Positions 1 to 8,317 of a stretch of DNA of 64,000 nucleotides are shown here, one piece after another. The stretch's first letter is position 1. Each line of letters begins with the position of its first letter. The stretch is from positions 124,001 through 188,000 of the forward strand of contig JAPUJT010000064.1 of assembly GCA_027296055.1 (NCBI GenBank). Direction: 5' to 3'. A program made the translations under genes and the position numbers. This DNA comes from Planctomycetota bacterium (lineage in GTDB: Bacteria > Planctomycetota > JAPUJT01). The notes under the pieces were generated by a model. It saw nothing but the letters and a program-made list of their open reading frames with translations. It searched no databases and was not told the DNA's origin.

Positions 1-1
1 G

Positions 2-520
2 CTGATCGCTGAGGAGAAGAGGAGCGGCACCTTCGAGGCCCTGATGACGGCGCCCGTGAAGGAATGGGAGATCGTGCTGGCAAAGTATCTCGGTGCAATC
101 TTCTTCTATGCCGTCCTGTACCTGCCGACACTCCTCTACCTCGTTATCCTTTTTCATTATGCGGACGAGCCCAAGGAGGCCAACCGACCGGAGATCCTCC
201 TCACCCTGTCCGCGTACGCTGGCCTTCTTCTGTCCGGGTGGGCCTTCATCTCGATCGGACTGTTCGTATCCACGTTGACCCGGCACCAGATCGTCGCGGC
301 GATCGTCACTTTCCTCGCTCTGATCGTCCTCTGGGCCCTCGGCTTCGCGGCACAGACGGTAGGCGGATGGCTCGGGAGCATTCTCCTCTACATCAACTTC
401 TTCGATCATGTCGAATCCTTCGGCCGGGGAATCATCTCGACCAAGGACGTCTTCTATTTCCTCTCCCTGATCGGCTTCTTCCTATTCCTGAGCCATCTGA
501 GCCTCGTCCAGAAAGGGTAG
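2..520 (+). CDS. ABC-2 type transporter permease, C-terminal part (GldF-like), cut by window start
   Basis: The open frame runs in from the window edge without a start. Its first residues, including EEKRSGTFEALMTAPV, match the cytoplasmic loop typical of ABC-2 permeases, and four or five hydrophobic helices follow up to the stop. It probably forms the membrane channel of an exporter. The next gene, 9 bases downstream on the same strand, is GldG-like, and GldF-GldG pairs are a known arrangement. The ATPase subunit should lie upstream, outside the window. The substrate cannot be read from sequence; neither gliding nor secretion is proved. Confidence 0.85.
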   Translation: MIAEEKRSGTFEALMTAPVKEWEIVLAKYLGAIFFYAVLYLPTLLYLVILFHYADEPKEANRPEILLTLSAYAGLLLSGWAFISIGLFVSTLTRHQIVAAIVTFLALIVLWALGFAAQTVGGWLGSILLYINFFDHVESFGRGIISTKDVFYFLSLIGFFLFLSHLSLVQKG

Positions 521-529
521 AGAGCGACC

Positions 530-2050
530 ATGTCCCCAGACACGGCAAATCCCCCGAGTGCGCCCCCCTCCCCCCCCGCGGCGATCACGAAGCCGACGGG
601 AGCGGCGCGGCCATGGTTGCAGGTGGCCAACGTGGCGATGGCGGCGATTCTCGGTCTCGTGATTCTCGCAGAGGTGAACTACCTCAACAATCGCCATTAT
701 CTTCGTATCGATCTCACGTCCAACCGACGCTATTCGATCTCGCCGAAGTCGATCCAGATCTTACGCTCTCTGGAATTCCCGATCCGCGTGGAGACGTCCT
801 TCACGATGGGCAATGACGTCCACGTGATGGCCCGGGATCTGCTTGCCGAGTACGCCGAATACTCGGATCAGTTCATCCTGGGGGAGAACAAGAACTTCAT
901 ACAGGACCCGACCGGCCTGGAGGAGTTTGCCGCGAGGTACAAGCTCTCCAGCTTCGAGGAGGCTCTCGACAAGGTCGTACTCGAGTACCGGGGCGGCGAG
1001 AGGCTCCGGATCGTCAAGCTGGAAGAGATGATGAAATACGGACGGGTGAACCCGTCGACGGGCCAGCCGTCGGCGTCGACGTTTCAGGGAGAGGAGAAGA
1101 TCACCTCGGCGATCCTGGATCTCACCGAAGGGCGCAAGACCGGAGTCTATTTCACCGTCGGCCACGGAGAGCTGGACATCAAGACGCTCAGTGCGCCGGG
1201 GCTCTCCAAGTGGAGAGCTCTTCTCGATCTGGAGAACTACAAGGTAGACACGATCGATCTCCTCTCCGAGGAGGAATTGCCAGAAGACTGCGACGTGATC
1301 GTGATCGTCCGCGCCAAGGATCCGTTCCGTCCAGAGGAGGAAGAAGCGCTGAAGAAGTATCTCGATGGCGGAGGACACCTCTTGCTCCTCGCCGGATTTC
1401 GAGATCGACCGGGGCTCGAGTCGATCCTCTCCGACTGGGGGATCGATCTCCGTAACGACGTCGTCTGCCTGCTTCAGCCCCGGCTGACGGAGATCGTGAT
1501 CGGCGAGTATCTGCCTCACCCGATCACCGCCCCGCTGAAGGGTCAGCGCATCACACCGTATCAGGCCCGTTCGGTGAGCCTTCTCGAGCCTCTTCCTGAT
1601 GGCGTGGAAGGGACCATCCTCTTCCAGTCTCCCGCAGAGGCATGGGGAGAGACCCGCTGGCAGCGCGGGGCTCCCGTGAAGGAGGATGCCGATGATCACG
1701 AGGGTCCGGTGCCGATGGCCGTGGCGCTGGAGAGAAAGGGTGACGACGACGAGAAGGCGCGAGTCGCCGTCGTCGGCTCGGCGTTCTTCGTGATGAACTC
1801 CCGATCGTTCCTCGGCATGCCGGTAGCCCAGATCGAAGAGGGGGCCAACGACGATCTGGCCCTGAACCTTATCGGCTGGCTCACCGCGCGGGAACGCGTC
1901 ATAGGGGTGGCCGGGAAGAAGATAGGCATCCCCAAGGTGCGCATTCTCGAGAAGGGGGACCGGATCACGATCTATCTCTTCTGTCTGGCCATCCTGCCGG
2001 GAATCTGTCTCGTGGCGGGACTCTTCGTCTGGTGGGTAAGGAGGGGCTGA
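530..2050 (+). CDS. GldG-like ABC transporter auxiliary protein
   Basis: A 506-residue protein with a proline-rich cytoplasmic N-terminus, a transmembrane helix near residues 31-48, a large extracytoplasmic domain and a second helix near residues 478-500. The segment after the first helix (RIDLTSNRRYSISPKS) is the signature of GldG / ABC_transp_aux proteins, and the central region has the expected alternating beta/alpha pattern. Such proteins pair with GldF-type permeases; their biochemical role is unsettled. It lies 9 bases after the permease stop and its stop is followed within 2 bases by the DUF4340 gene, so the three are almost certainly one operon. Confidence 0.85.
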   Translation: MSPDTANPPSAPPSPPAAITKPTGAARPWLQVANVAMAAILGLVILAEVNYLNNRHYLRIDLTSNRRYSISPKSIQILRSLEFPIRVETSFTMGNDVHVMARDLLAEYAEYSDQFILGENKNFIQDPTGLEEFAARYKLSSFEEALDKVVLEYRGGERLRIVKLEEMMKYGRVNPSTGQPSASTFQGEEKITSAILDLTEGRKTGVYFTVGHGELDIKTLSAPGLSKWRALLDLENYKVDTIDLLSEEELPEDCDVIVIVRAKDPFRPEEEEALKKYLDGGGHLLLLAGFRDRPGLESILSDWGIDLRNDVVCLLQPRLTEIVIGEYLPHPITAPLKGQRITPYQARSVSLLEPLPDGVEGTILFQSPAEAWGETRWQRGAPVKEDADDHEGPVPMAVALERKGDDDEKARVAVVGSAFFVMNSRSFLGMPVAQIEEGANDDLALNLIGWLTARERVIGVAGKKIGIPKVRILEKGDRITIYLFCLAILPGICLVAGLFVWWVRRG

Positions 2051-2051
2051 G

Positions 2052-3839
2052 GTGGGCTGGCGCACGAACAACATCCTCCTGGTCGTGGCGATTCTCCTCG
2101 GCATCGCCTGTGTGTTCGATGCCCACCAACTCCGCACCACCGAGGAATGGGAGAAGGCCGAACGGAAGATCTTCGATTTCGAGGAGGGTGCCCTCCGGGC
2201 GTTCGAGGTGACGAGGGACGAGGAGGCATTCACCCTGGAGAAGGACACCGATTCCCTCTGGTACGTCAACAAGCCGATCCGGTATCGAGCGGATCAGGCG
2301 GCCGCGGAGGCGTTCGAGTTCGAGCTTCGAACCTTACGCAAGAAGTTCGACGTCTCGGTCGACGACCCGGAAGACCTCGAAGTCTATGGCCTCGCGGAGC
2401 CGAGGTTGCGGCTTCGCTTCTGGATCACCGACGAGCCGCAGGAGGTCAGCGTGGGCAACGAGGTCCCGGAAGGAGATGTCTACATCCTCGTGGGTGGGGC
2501 GGAGCCTGCAGTCTACACCGTCCGGTCGAGCTTCCATGACACACTGGCACGCGACCTGAAGGACCTTCGGGACAAGCGCCTCCTCCCCTTCGAGACGTAC
2601 AACGTCCAGGCGCTCGCCCTGGAAGAGGGGGCCTGGAGGGTCGAGTGGCTGAAGACGGACGATGGTTGGGCCACGACCTCGGCAGGCGTCTCGGACCGGG
2701 CGGACCCGGGCAAGATCGACGCCATCCTGCGCCGGATCCAGAACCTGAAGGCTTACCGGTTCCACGACGATGCCACCGAGAAAGAGATGGAGGATTACGG
2801 ATTTGGAGGGGCGGGCCTGCCACCTCGCAAGATCCAGATCAGCCTGAAGAACGACACGGTGCTCCTGTTGGCCGAGGTGGGAGTCGCGCAGGAGACGGCG
2901 AACGAGATCCGGGTGCCGGGGAGAAGACTCCTCAGCGAGTCGCCCAACACCGTTCTCCTCCTCCCGAGGGAGGCGCTCGAGGACTTCGGCCGCGACTTCT
3001 CCGAGTTCCGCAGCCGCACCGCCGTGCCTTTCGCATCCTATGAGGTCGAATCCTTTTCCGTGCGACGCGGCGAAGACGTTCTGACCGTTTCCCAGGAGGA
3101 GGGAAACTGGAAGATCACGGCGCCCCGGGAAGCGGATGCTGAGGCGGCGGAGGTGGATTCCTTCCTGCGAATGTTCGAAGAGCTCGAGATCGCGGAGTTT
3201 GTCCACGATCGCGTCGTCGACCTCGGGCCGTACGGCCTGGGCCGCGGAGCAGCCGAGATCGCTATCCGGACACAAGACGGTGAGGTGATCCTTCGTTACA
3301 GCGACCCGCAGGCGGACGAGGGGAGGGTCTTCGGCATCCTGTCGGGCACGGAAAGTGTCGTCGCTATCGGCGCCGAGTCGCTTCCCACGACCCCGTCGGA
3401 GATCGGCCTGATGCTCCTGAAGCGCCGTGTCCTGGATTATTCGACCCGTGACGCGAAGCTCCTGCAGGTCAGCGAGGCCGACCGGGTGTGGGAATTCGAG
3501 AAGAAGGACGGGAAGTGGATGGCCGGAGAGAAGGAGGACCGCAGGGCAGGAGAGGTTGTCCTCTCGCTCTCATCGCTTCAGGCGATGCGGTTCGTGGATG
3601 ATCGAGGGACCGGGAAGCCGTACGGCCTCGACGAGCCTACCTTGGTGGTGAAGATCCAGGAGAAAGACGCGGAGTACATCGTGAGCTTCGGTGACATGGC
3701 GGATCCGGCCGGACGCTACGGCCAGGTGAAGGGGAGCGAGATGATCTTCGTTGCCAGCCCGATCCTGTACGATGAGATTCTCGAGCTGACGCGACCGGTC
3801 GAGGACGAGCCGTCCGAGCCCCCCCCCGAGAAGGACTAG
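2052..3839 (+). CDS. DUF4340 domain-containing membrane-anchored protein
   Basis: 595 residues starting at GTG directly after the GldG-like stop. An N-terminal signal anchor (residues about 6-22) is followed by three or four repeated units of about 150 residues, each pairing a hydrophobic strand with a motif such as DLEVYGLAEP, LGPYGLGRG or GKPYGLDEP; this recurring YGL-P signature is typical of DUF4340. DUF4340 proteins commonly follow gldFG-type genes, which supports a shared envelope role, but no activity is known. Its TAG stop and the TAG of the convergent T2SF-like gene share the palindrome CTAG at 3836-3839. Confidence 0.8.
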   Translation: MGWRTNNILLVVAILLGIACVFDAHQLRTTEEWEKAERKIFDFEEGALRAFEVTRDEEAFTLEKDTDSLWYVNKPIRYRADQAAAEAFEFELRTLRKKFDVSVDDPEDLEVYGLAEPRLRLRFWITDEPQEVSVGNEVPEGDVYILVGGAEPAVYTVRSSFHDTLARDLKDLRDKRLLPFETYNVQALALEEGAWRVEWLKTDDGWATTSAGVSDRADPGKIDAILRRIQNLKAYRFHDDATEKEMEDYGFGGAGLPPRKIQISLKNDTVLLLAEVGVAQETANEIRVPGRRLLSESPNTVLLLPREALEDFGRDFSEFRSRTAVPFASYEVESFSVRRGEDVLTVSQEEGNWKITAPREADAEAAEVDSFLRMFEELEIAEFVHDRVVDLGPYGLGRGAAEIAIRTQDGEVILRYSDPQADEGRVFGILSGTESVVAIGAESLPTTPSEIGLMLLKRRVLDYSTRDAKLLQVSEADRVWEFEKKDGKWMAGEKEDRRAGEVVLSLSSLQAMRFVDDRGTGKPYGLDEPTLVVKIQEKDAEYIVSFGDMADPAGRYGQVKGSEMIFVASPILYDEILELTRPVEDEPSEPPPEKD

Positions 3840-4819
3840 CATCCCGGGAGCCGGCCGAGGTGCCGCGTATAGAAGAGGACGATCTTCGTCCCGAGGAACG
3901 CAAAGACGATGAGAGAAGAGACGATGGGAAGGACCCGCATCATGATGTTCAGCGCATGGCCCGCCTCATCCTCGAGGATCTGCGCCGTCTTGGCCATCGT
4001 CTCCGGCATCCGGCCCGATTTCTCCCCCACATCCATCATCTGAAGGATCAGGGGCGGAAATATCATGACGGCCACGAACGCCTCCGCGATCCCCCGACCC
4101 CCCTCCACGAGCTCCGCCGTCTTGAGACCGACCATCCTGAGGATGGGGCTCCCGGACGCCTCACCGGCTTGCTCGAGGGCGAGGGATGCCGTGACCCCCG
4201 ATGCGAGTAGCGCACCCAGGGTGCGAGTAAATAGCATCTGGGATAGCTTCTTGCGAACGGACCCCACCCAGGGAATCGCGTCGAGAAACCGATGCCATCG
4301 TTGACTTCGACGGAAGTTCCGATGGGTCGCCCATCCGACGATCAGGACCCCGTAGAGGACACCGAGGTGGAGAAGAATGGAGAGGAGCGCAGCTCCCCAG
4401 CCATCGCGGAAGAAATCGATGATAGCCAGCAGGAGCACGCCGACGTGCAGGACGATGGCCGGATAGAGGAGCGCGACCAGGATCTGATCGCGGATATGAC
4501 TCATCTTTTCCAGGTGATCGGCGAGTCTTCCATAGATCTCGCCCATCGTTCCCCCTGTCTCCCCGGCCTGGACAAGGCTACACTGTAGGGGCGAGAAGAC
4601 TTTCGGATGCTGCTCCATCATCGCCGAGACCGATCGTCCCTCCTGGGCTCCCGATCGGATATGACCGAGGATCGTGCGGAACTCGCTGCTCTTGAACTGC
4701 TCCTCGATCGCGGCGATGCTTTCCGCGGGCGTCATGCCGCTCTCCTCCAGGGTCGCCATCTGGCGGTAGAAGAAGGAGAGAGCCTTGTCCGAGATCGGTT
4801 TCGTCAGGGGCAGTGCCAT
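3836..4819 (-). CDS. Type II secretion / type IV pilus system F (GspF/PilC-like) protein
   Basis: 327 residues from the ATG at 4819. The frame is open 12 codons further upstream, but MALPLTKPISDK is a better start. Two T2SSF-type four-helix domains are visible: the first around FYRQMATLEESGM and VQAGETGGTMGEIYGRLADHL, the second around FTRTLGALLASGVT and MMDVGEKSGRMPETMAK, with hydrophobic helices between and after them. GspF/PilC is the inner-membrane platform of type II secretion and type IV pili. No other secretion genes are adjacent, so its partners are elsewhere or it acts in a minimal system. It is divergent from the AAA+ gene, with 71 bases between starts. Confidence 0.85.
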   Translation of the reverse strand: MALPLTKPISDKALSFFYRQMATLEESGMTPAESIAAIEEQFKSSEFRTILGHIRSGAQEGRSVSAMMEQHPKVFSPLQCSLVQAGETGGTMGEIYGRLADHLEKMSHIRDQILVALLYPAIVLHVGVLLLAIIDFFRDGWGAALLSILLHLGVLYGVLIVGWATHRNFRRSQRWHRFLDAIPWVGSVRKKLSQMLFTRTLGALLASGVTASLALEQAGEASGSPILRMVGLKTAELVEGGRGIAEAFVAVMIFPPLILQMMDVGEKSGRMPETMAKTAQILEDEAGHALNIMMRVLPIVSSLIVFAFLGTKIVLFYTRHLGRLPGC

Positions 4820-4890
4820 GGACAGGATTCTATGAACCTGCTCGGCGCAATGCAATTTCCCACATCGAGCCTCTGGACCGGAAGGACTGG

Positions 4891-6378
4891 ATGACTTCCC
4901 TGGACGAGTTCCTCGAGCAGCTAAATATTTACGTCCGCGCCAGGTATCCCCTCCTCTACATCGTGACCTGGGAGGAGGAGCGAGCCGAGCAGTTGCTTCG
5001 CCGCGCTGCGGCGGACCGGTCCAAGGCGATCTACGTCTGGACCCAGACCGAGGGTTTTCACGGCAAGGCCTCGAGTAAGGGGTACAGCGCGGTCGAGGCG
5101 CTCAATCACGTCCTCTCCTCCGCGGAGAAGGCGATCTTCGTTCTGAAGGACTTTCACCCCTTCATGAAGGAAGACGTCGTGATCCGGAGGCTGCGCGACA
5201 TCGTCGCCGACCTGAAAAGGAGCTACAAGACCCTGGTGCTCCTCTCACCGATACTCGAAGTTCCTCCGGAGTTGGAGAAGGACATCACGGTATTGGACCT
5301 GCCCCTCCCCGATGAGGCCGACCTGCGGACTTGCCTCCGAGAGTTCCTCGAAACCGTGAAGGGCCGCATCGATGTCCGCCACGATCCGGATCTGGAGGAG
5401 AAGGTCGTCAAGGCGAGCCTGGGGTTTACCCTGAGCCAGGCGGAAAATGTCTTTGCCAGAGCGATCATCGCGGACCGGGCGTTCTCGATGGATGACCTGC
5501 ACCTGATCCTGGCGGAGAAGAAGCAGATCGTGCGGAAGTCCGGCTTCCTCGAGTTTTACGATCTGGGGGAGGACTTCAAGCAGGTCGGAGGCCTGGACAA
5601 CCTGAAGCTCTGGCTTGAAAACCGATCCCACGCCTTCACGGATAGGGCCAGGGTGTATGGCCTCCCAGAGCCGAAGGGGCTCCTCCTTCTGGGAGTTCAG
5701 GGGTGCGGGAAGAGCTTGACGGCGAAGGCGATCGCATCCCTCTGGGGTCTCCCCCTCCTGCGGTTCGACGTCGGCACGGTCTTCGGGTCGTACATAGGGC
5801 AGACCGAGGCCAACATGCGGAGGGCGCTGAAGATGGCCGAGGCCCTCTCCCCCGCCGTTCTCTGGCTCGACGAGATCGAGAAGGCCTTCGCGGGGAGCAC
5901 CGGCAACTCCTCGGCTGATTCCGGCGTCTCCGCCCGCGTCTTCGGGGCCTTTCTTACGTGGCTGCAGGAGAAGAAGAAGCCGGTCTTCGTCGTCGCCACG
6001 GCGAACAACGTGAAGAGCCTGCCCCCGGAGCTCCTGCGTAAGGGAAGATTCGACGAGATCTTCTTCGTGGATCTTCCGAACCAGGCCGAGCGTGAGGGGA
6101 TCCTCGAAATCCATCTGAAGAAGAGGAACAGGGATCCCGGTGAGTTTCCCCTTGCCGAGCTGGCTCGAGAGGCGGAGGGATTCTCGGGGGCGGAACTGGA
6201 GGAGGCGATCGTCTCCTCCATGTACAGCGCCTTCCCCGAAGGAAGGGAGATCAACGGAGAGGACATAGCCCGGGCTTTGAAGGAAACGGTCCCGCTCTCG
6301 GTGCTGCTGCGCGAGGACATCCAGGCGCTTCGATCCTGGGCATCGCAGCGGGCGCGGTCTGCATCCGGAAAGAGATAG
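4891..6378 (+). CDS. Ycf46-like AAA+ ATPase
   Basis: 495 residues from ATG 4891, preceded by GGAAGGA; the open frame extends upstream into the divergent promoter space but that part looks non-coding. The N-terminal 230 residues lack recognisable motifs beyond a degenerate ATPase-like fold. The C-terminal AAA+ core has Walker A GVQGCGKS (268-275), Walker B AVLWLDEIE (322-330), a sensor-1-like ATANNVKSLPPELLRKGRFD segment with its Arg finger region, and a helical lid. This two-part layout is typical of Ycf46, a family of cyanobacteria, plastids and many bacteria, linked in cyanobacteria to inorganic-carbon use. The substrate here is unknown. Confidence 0.85.
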   Translation: MTSLDEFLEQLNIYVRARYPLLYIVTWEEERAEQLLRRAAADRSKAIYVWTQTEGFHGKASSKGYSAVEALNHVLSSAEKAIFVLKDFHPFMKEDVVIRRLRDIVADLKRSYKTLVLLSPILEVPPELEKDITVLDLPLPDEADLRTCLREFLETVKGRIDVRHDPDLEEKVVKASLGFTLSQAENVFARAIIADRAFSMDDLHLILAEKKQIVRKSGFLEFYDLGEDFKQVGGLDNLKLWLENRSHAFTDRARVYGLPEPKGLLLLGVQGCGKSLTAKAIASLWGLPLLRFDVGTVFGSYIGQTEANMRRALKMAEALSPAVLWLDEIEKAFAGSTGNSSADSGVSARVFGAFLTWLQEKKKPVFVVATANNVKSLPPELLRKGRFDEIFFVDLPNQAEREGILEIHLKKRNRDPGEFPLAELAREAEGFSGAELEEAIVSSMYSAFPEGREINGEDIARALKETVPLSVLLREDIQALRSWASQRARSASGKR

Positions 6379-6379
6379 A

Positions 6380-7357
6380 ATGTACGTGGACATGATCCGC
6401 ATTCCGGCGCCGTCCCTCGACGGGGGGACCTGGCTACAGAGTCCGCCCCTGTCGCTCGACGGTTTCCGGGGCAGGCCGGTCTGTATCGATTTCTGGGACT
6501 ACACCTCCCTCCCTTCCCTGGCGGGCATTCCGTACCTTCGCCAGTGGCACAAGCGCTATCAATCCTTCGGCACGGCCTTCATGGGCGTGCACGTGCCCTC
6601 CTACCCGTTCGGGGGGGAGAGGGAAAATGTCGAGGCCGCCATCCAGAGGCTCCAGATCCCCTATCCCGTCGTCATCGATGATCAGGGAGCGATTCGAAAG
6701 TCGTTCGGGATTCAGTCGGTGCCTTGCCGGTACATCGTGGATCACGCCGGGTTCCTCCGGTTCTATCAGATAGGGGATGAGGATTACGAGAACACCGAGC
6801 TCTTCCTGCAGCAGACGCTTCGCGAGATGGACTCCTCCCTCGAGATGCCCGGTCTCCTGCCGCCTCTTCGCGTGGAGGATCGCGTGGGTGGATTCACCCT
6901 CCCCTCGACTGCAGAGATCGTGGTCGCCGAGTCCATCGGGAATCCGGACGATGTGGAAGCAGGTCAGGAGGGGACTTACGAAATACCGGCCTCTCTCGAG
7001 GACGGCCAGGCGTACCTCTCGGGACGCTGGGAAAGGTCCGAACGAGCCAGGGTCCTGTCGGGAGAGGGCGGAGTCCGGGTGATCTACAAGGCGGCGGAGG
7101 TCTTCCTCCTCGCCGCCCACTCGAGCCGCGCTGAGCTCGAGGTTCGACTCGACGGTCAGCCCGTGGAAAAAGCGGCCCATGGCGAGGACCTGAGTCTTGC
7201 GCCGGGGGGAGAAGTCCGTCTGGTCGTGGATCGGCCTCGGCCTTACCAGGTCCTCCGACACGACGGCGTCGAGCGACACGACCTGGAGATTCTCGCTGGC
7301 GCCCCGGGCCTCGAGATCTACTCGATCCAGTTCGCCTCGCGCATGCCCCCCCTATAG
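6380..7357 (+). CDS. DipZ-like thioredoxin-fold protein lacking the CxxC motif
   Basis: 325 residues beginning one base after the AAA+ stop, so probably cotranscribed. Residues 1-155 align by eye with the periplasmic thioredoxin domain of DipZ/TlpA-like proteins: FWDYTSLPSLAGIPYL sits where family members read FW-Y-CINC-R-LPYL, and IGDEDYENTE matches the DipZ G-DY--TE segment. Both catalytic cysteines are serine (S43, S46). Residues about 200-320 resemble the DipZ C-terminal beta-sandwich (LSGRWERS, DGQPV). There is no signal peptide and no CcdA membrane domain, so the protein looks cytoplasmic and not a thiol oxidoreductase. Domain assignment is fairly secure; role unknown. Confidence 0.75.
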   Translation: MYVDMIRIPAPSLDGGTWLQSPPLSLDGFRGRPVCIDFWDYTSLPSLAGIPYLRQWHKRYQSFGTAFMGVHVPSYPFGGERENVEAAIQRLQIPYPVVIDDQGAIRKSFGIQSVPCRYIVDHAGFLRFYQIGDEDYENTELFLQQTLREMDSSLEMPGLLPPLRVEDRVGGFTLPSTAEIVVAESIGNPDDVEAGQEGTYEIPASLEDGQAYLSGRWERSERARVLSGEGGVRVIYKAAEVFLLAAHSSRAELEVRLDGQPVEKAAHGEDLSLAPGGEVRLVVDRPRPYQVLRHDGVERHDLEILAGAPGLEIYSIQFASRMPPL

Positions 7358-8317
7358 TCCGAGACGCATTCCCTCGTGAGCCACGCGGAACCCCTTCCGC
7401 TCCAGCGCCGCCCTCTCCGGCCCATCCGGATCCAGGAGGGGGTTACTGTGGTTGAAGTGAATGAAGATGATGCTTCCGGGCCGCTTGCGGACGATCCCCT
7501 CCAGTCTCCGCATCGACTCCGTCACCAGAGGATGCGGGATCGATGAGATGTCTCGCCCGGGGAGTTCGTTGGCGTCGTAGAAGGTCCCGTCGAGGAGGGC
7601 GTAGTCGGCCTCCTGGCATAGCTGCTCGATCGGGAGATCCCATTCCTCCCAGCGGTCCGTGTCCGGGATGTAGAGAAGTCGTTTCTTGCCCTCCACGATA
7701 TATCCGACCGTGTCGCTGTATTCCTGCCGGTGCGGAGACCGGATCGGGGTCACGGTGAGTCCGGGACGGAGCTCGACGGCCTCGTTCACTCGTATCTCGA
7801 CGAGGGAGATGTTCTTCAGCCGGACGAGTTGCTCCCACGGGGCGTTCTCGGACAGGAATTGGTTCATCCGCGCTGTGGCATGGACTCGCGGACCGACCCG
7901 GCCGACCGCCTCGCGTCCGAAGTAGACGAGGCCCAGGTAGTGACCGATATGGGCATGAGTGAGAAAGATCCCCGCGAGGCCCGAGAGAGGTTGGCCCGGA
8001 GTAAGCGTCCCCTCCGGCCGGAGGATGTCCCATTGCGCCGACAGGTCAGGCGTCGCGTCAATCAGGTACGTCTTTCCCGTGAGCCGATCGACGATCCCCA
8101 GGCAGGCCACCCGGTGGCTGCGCCCTGGATCGTCTCGGGCGGCGACGCAGTTGTCGCAGTCGTCCCCCGTCTGGGGGATGCCGGCGTCCTGGGCGACGCC
8201 CAGGATGATCACCGTGATCTCGTCCGGACCCGATCGCGAGCCTTCGCCGACGGGACCGATGGCGCAGGCCGATATCAGGACGACCGCGGCGCAGAGGAAA
8301 GATATGCACTCACGCAT
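7352..8317 (-). CDS. Metallo-beta-lactamase-fold lipoprotein, PqqB-like
   Basis: 321 residues from ATG 8317. The N-terminus is a lipoprotein signal with lipobox ISAC and Cys18. The body resembles PqqB-type MBL proteins: ILGVAQDAGIPQ at the start, a Cys pair in DDCDNC, the metal motif HAHIGH, and later IPDTDRW and HFNHSNPLL. In the metal motif the usual Asp of HxHxDH is Gly, so metal content may differ. No other pqq genes are near, so PQQ synthesis should not be inferred. The start overlaps the stop of the upstream HprK-like gene (TGATG), indicating coupling. It converges on the DipZ-like gene with a 6-base overlap. Confidence 0.75.
   Translation of the reverse strand: MRECISFLCAAVVLISACAIGPVGEGSRSGPDEITVIILGVAQDAGIPQTGDDCDNCVAARDDPGRSHRVACLGIVDRLTGKTYLIDATPDLSAQWDILRPEGTLTPGQPLSGLAGIFLTHAHIGHYLGLVYFGREAVGRVGPRVHATARMNQFLSENAPWEQLVRLKNISLVEIRVNEAVELRPGLTVTPIRSPHRQEYSDTVGYIVEGKKRLLYIPDTDRWEEWDLPIEQLCQEADYALLDGTFYDANELPGRDISSIPHPLVTESMRRLEGIVRKRPGSIIFIHFNHSNPLLDPDGPERAALERKGFRVAHEGMRLGL

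Noticed and set aside
761-2272. 503-codon minus-strand open frame opposite the GldG-like gene
   Set aside because: Antisense shadow caused by GC-rich codon bias; the plus strand has clear family features.
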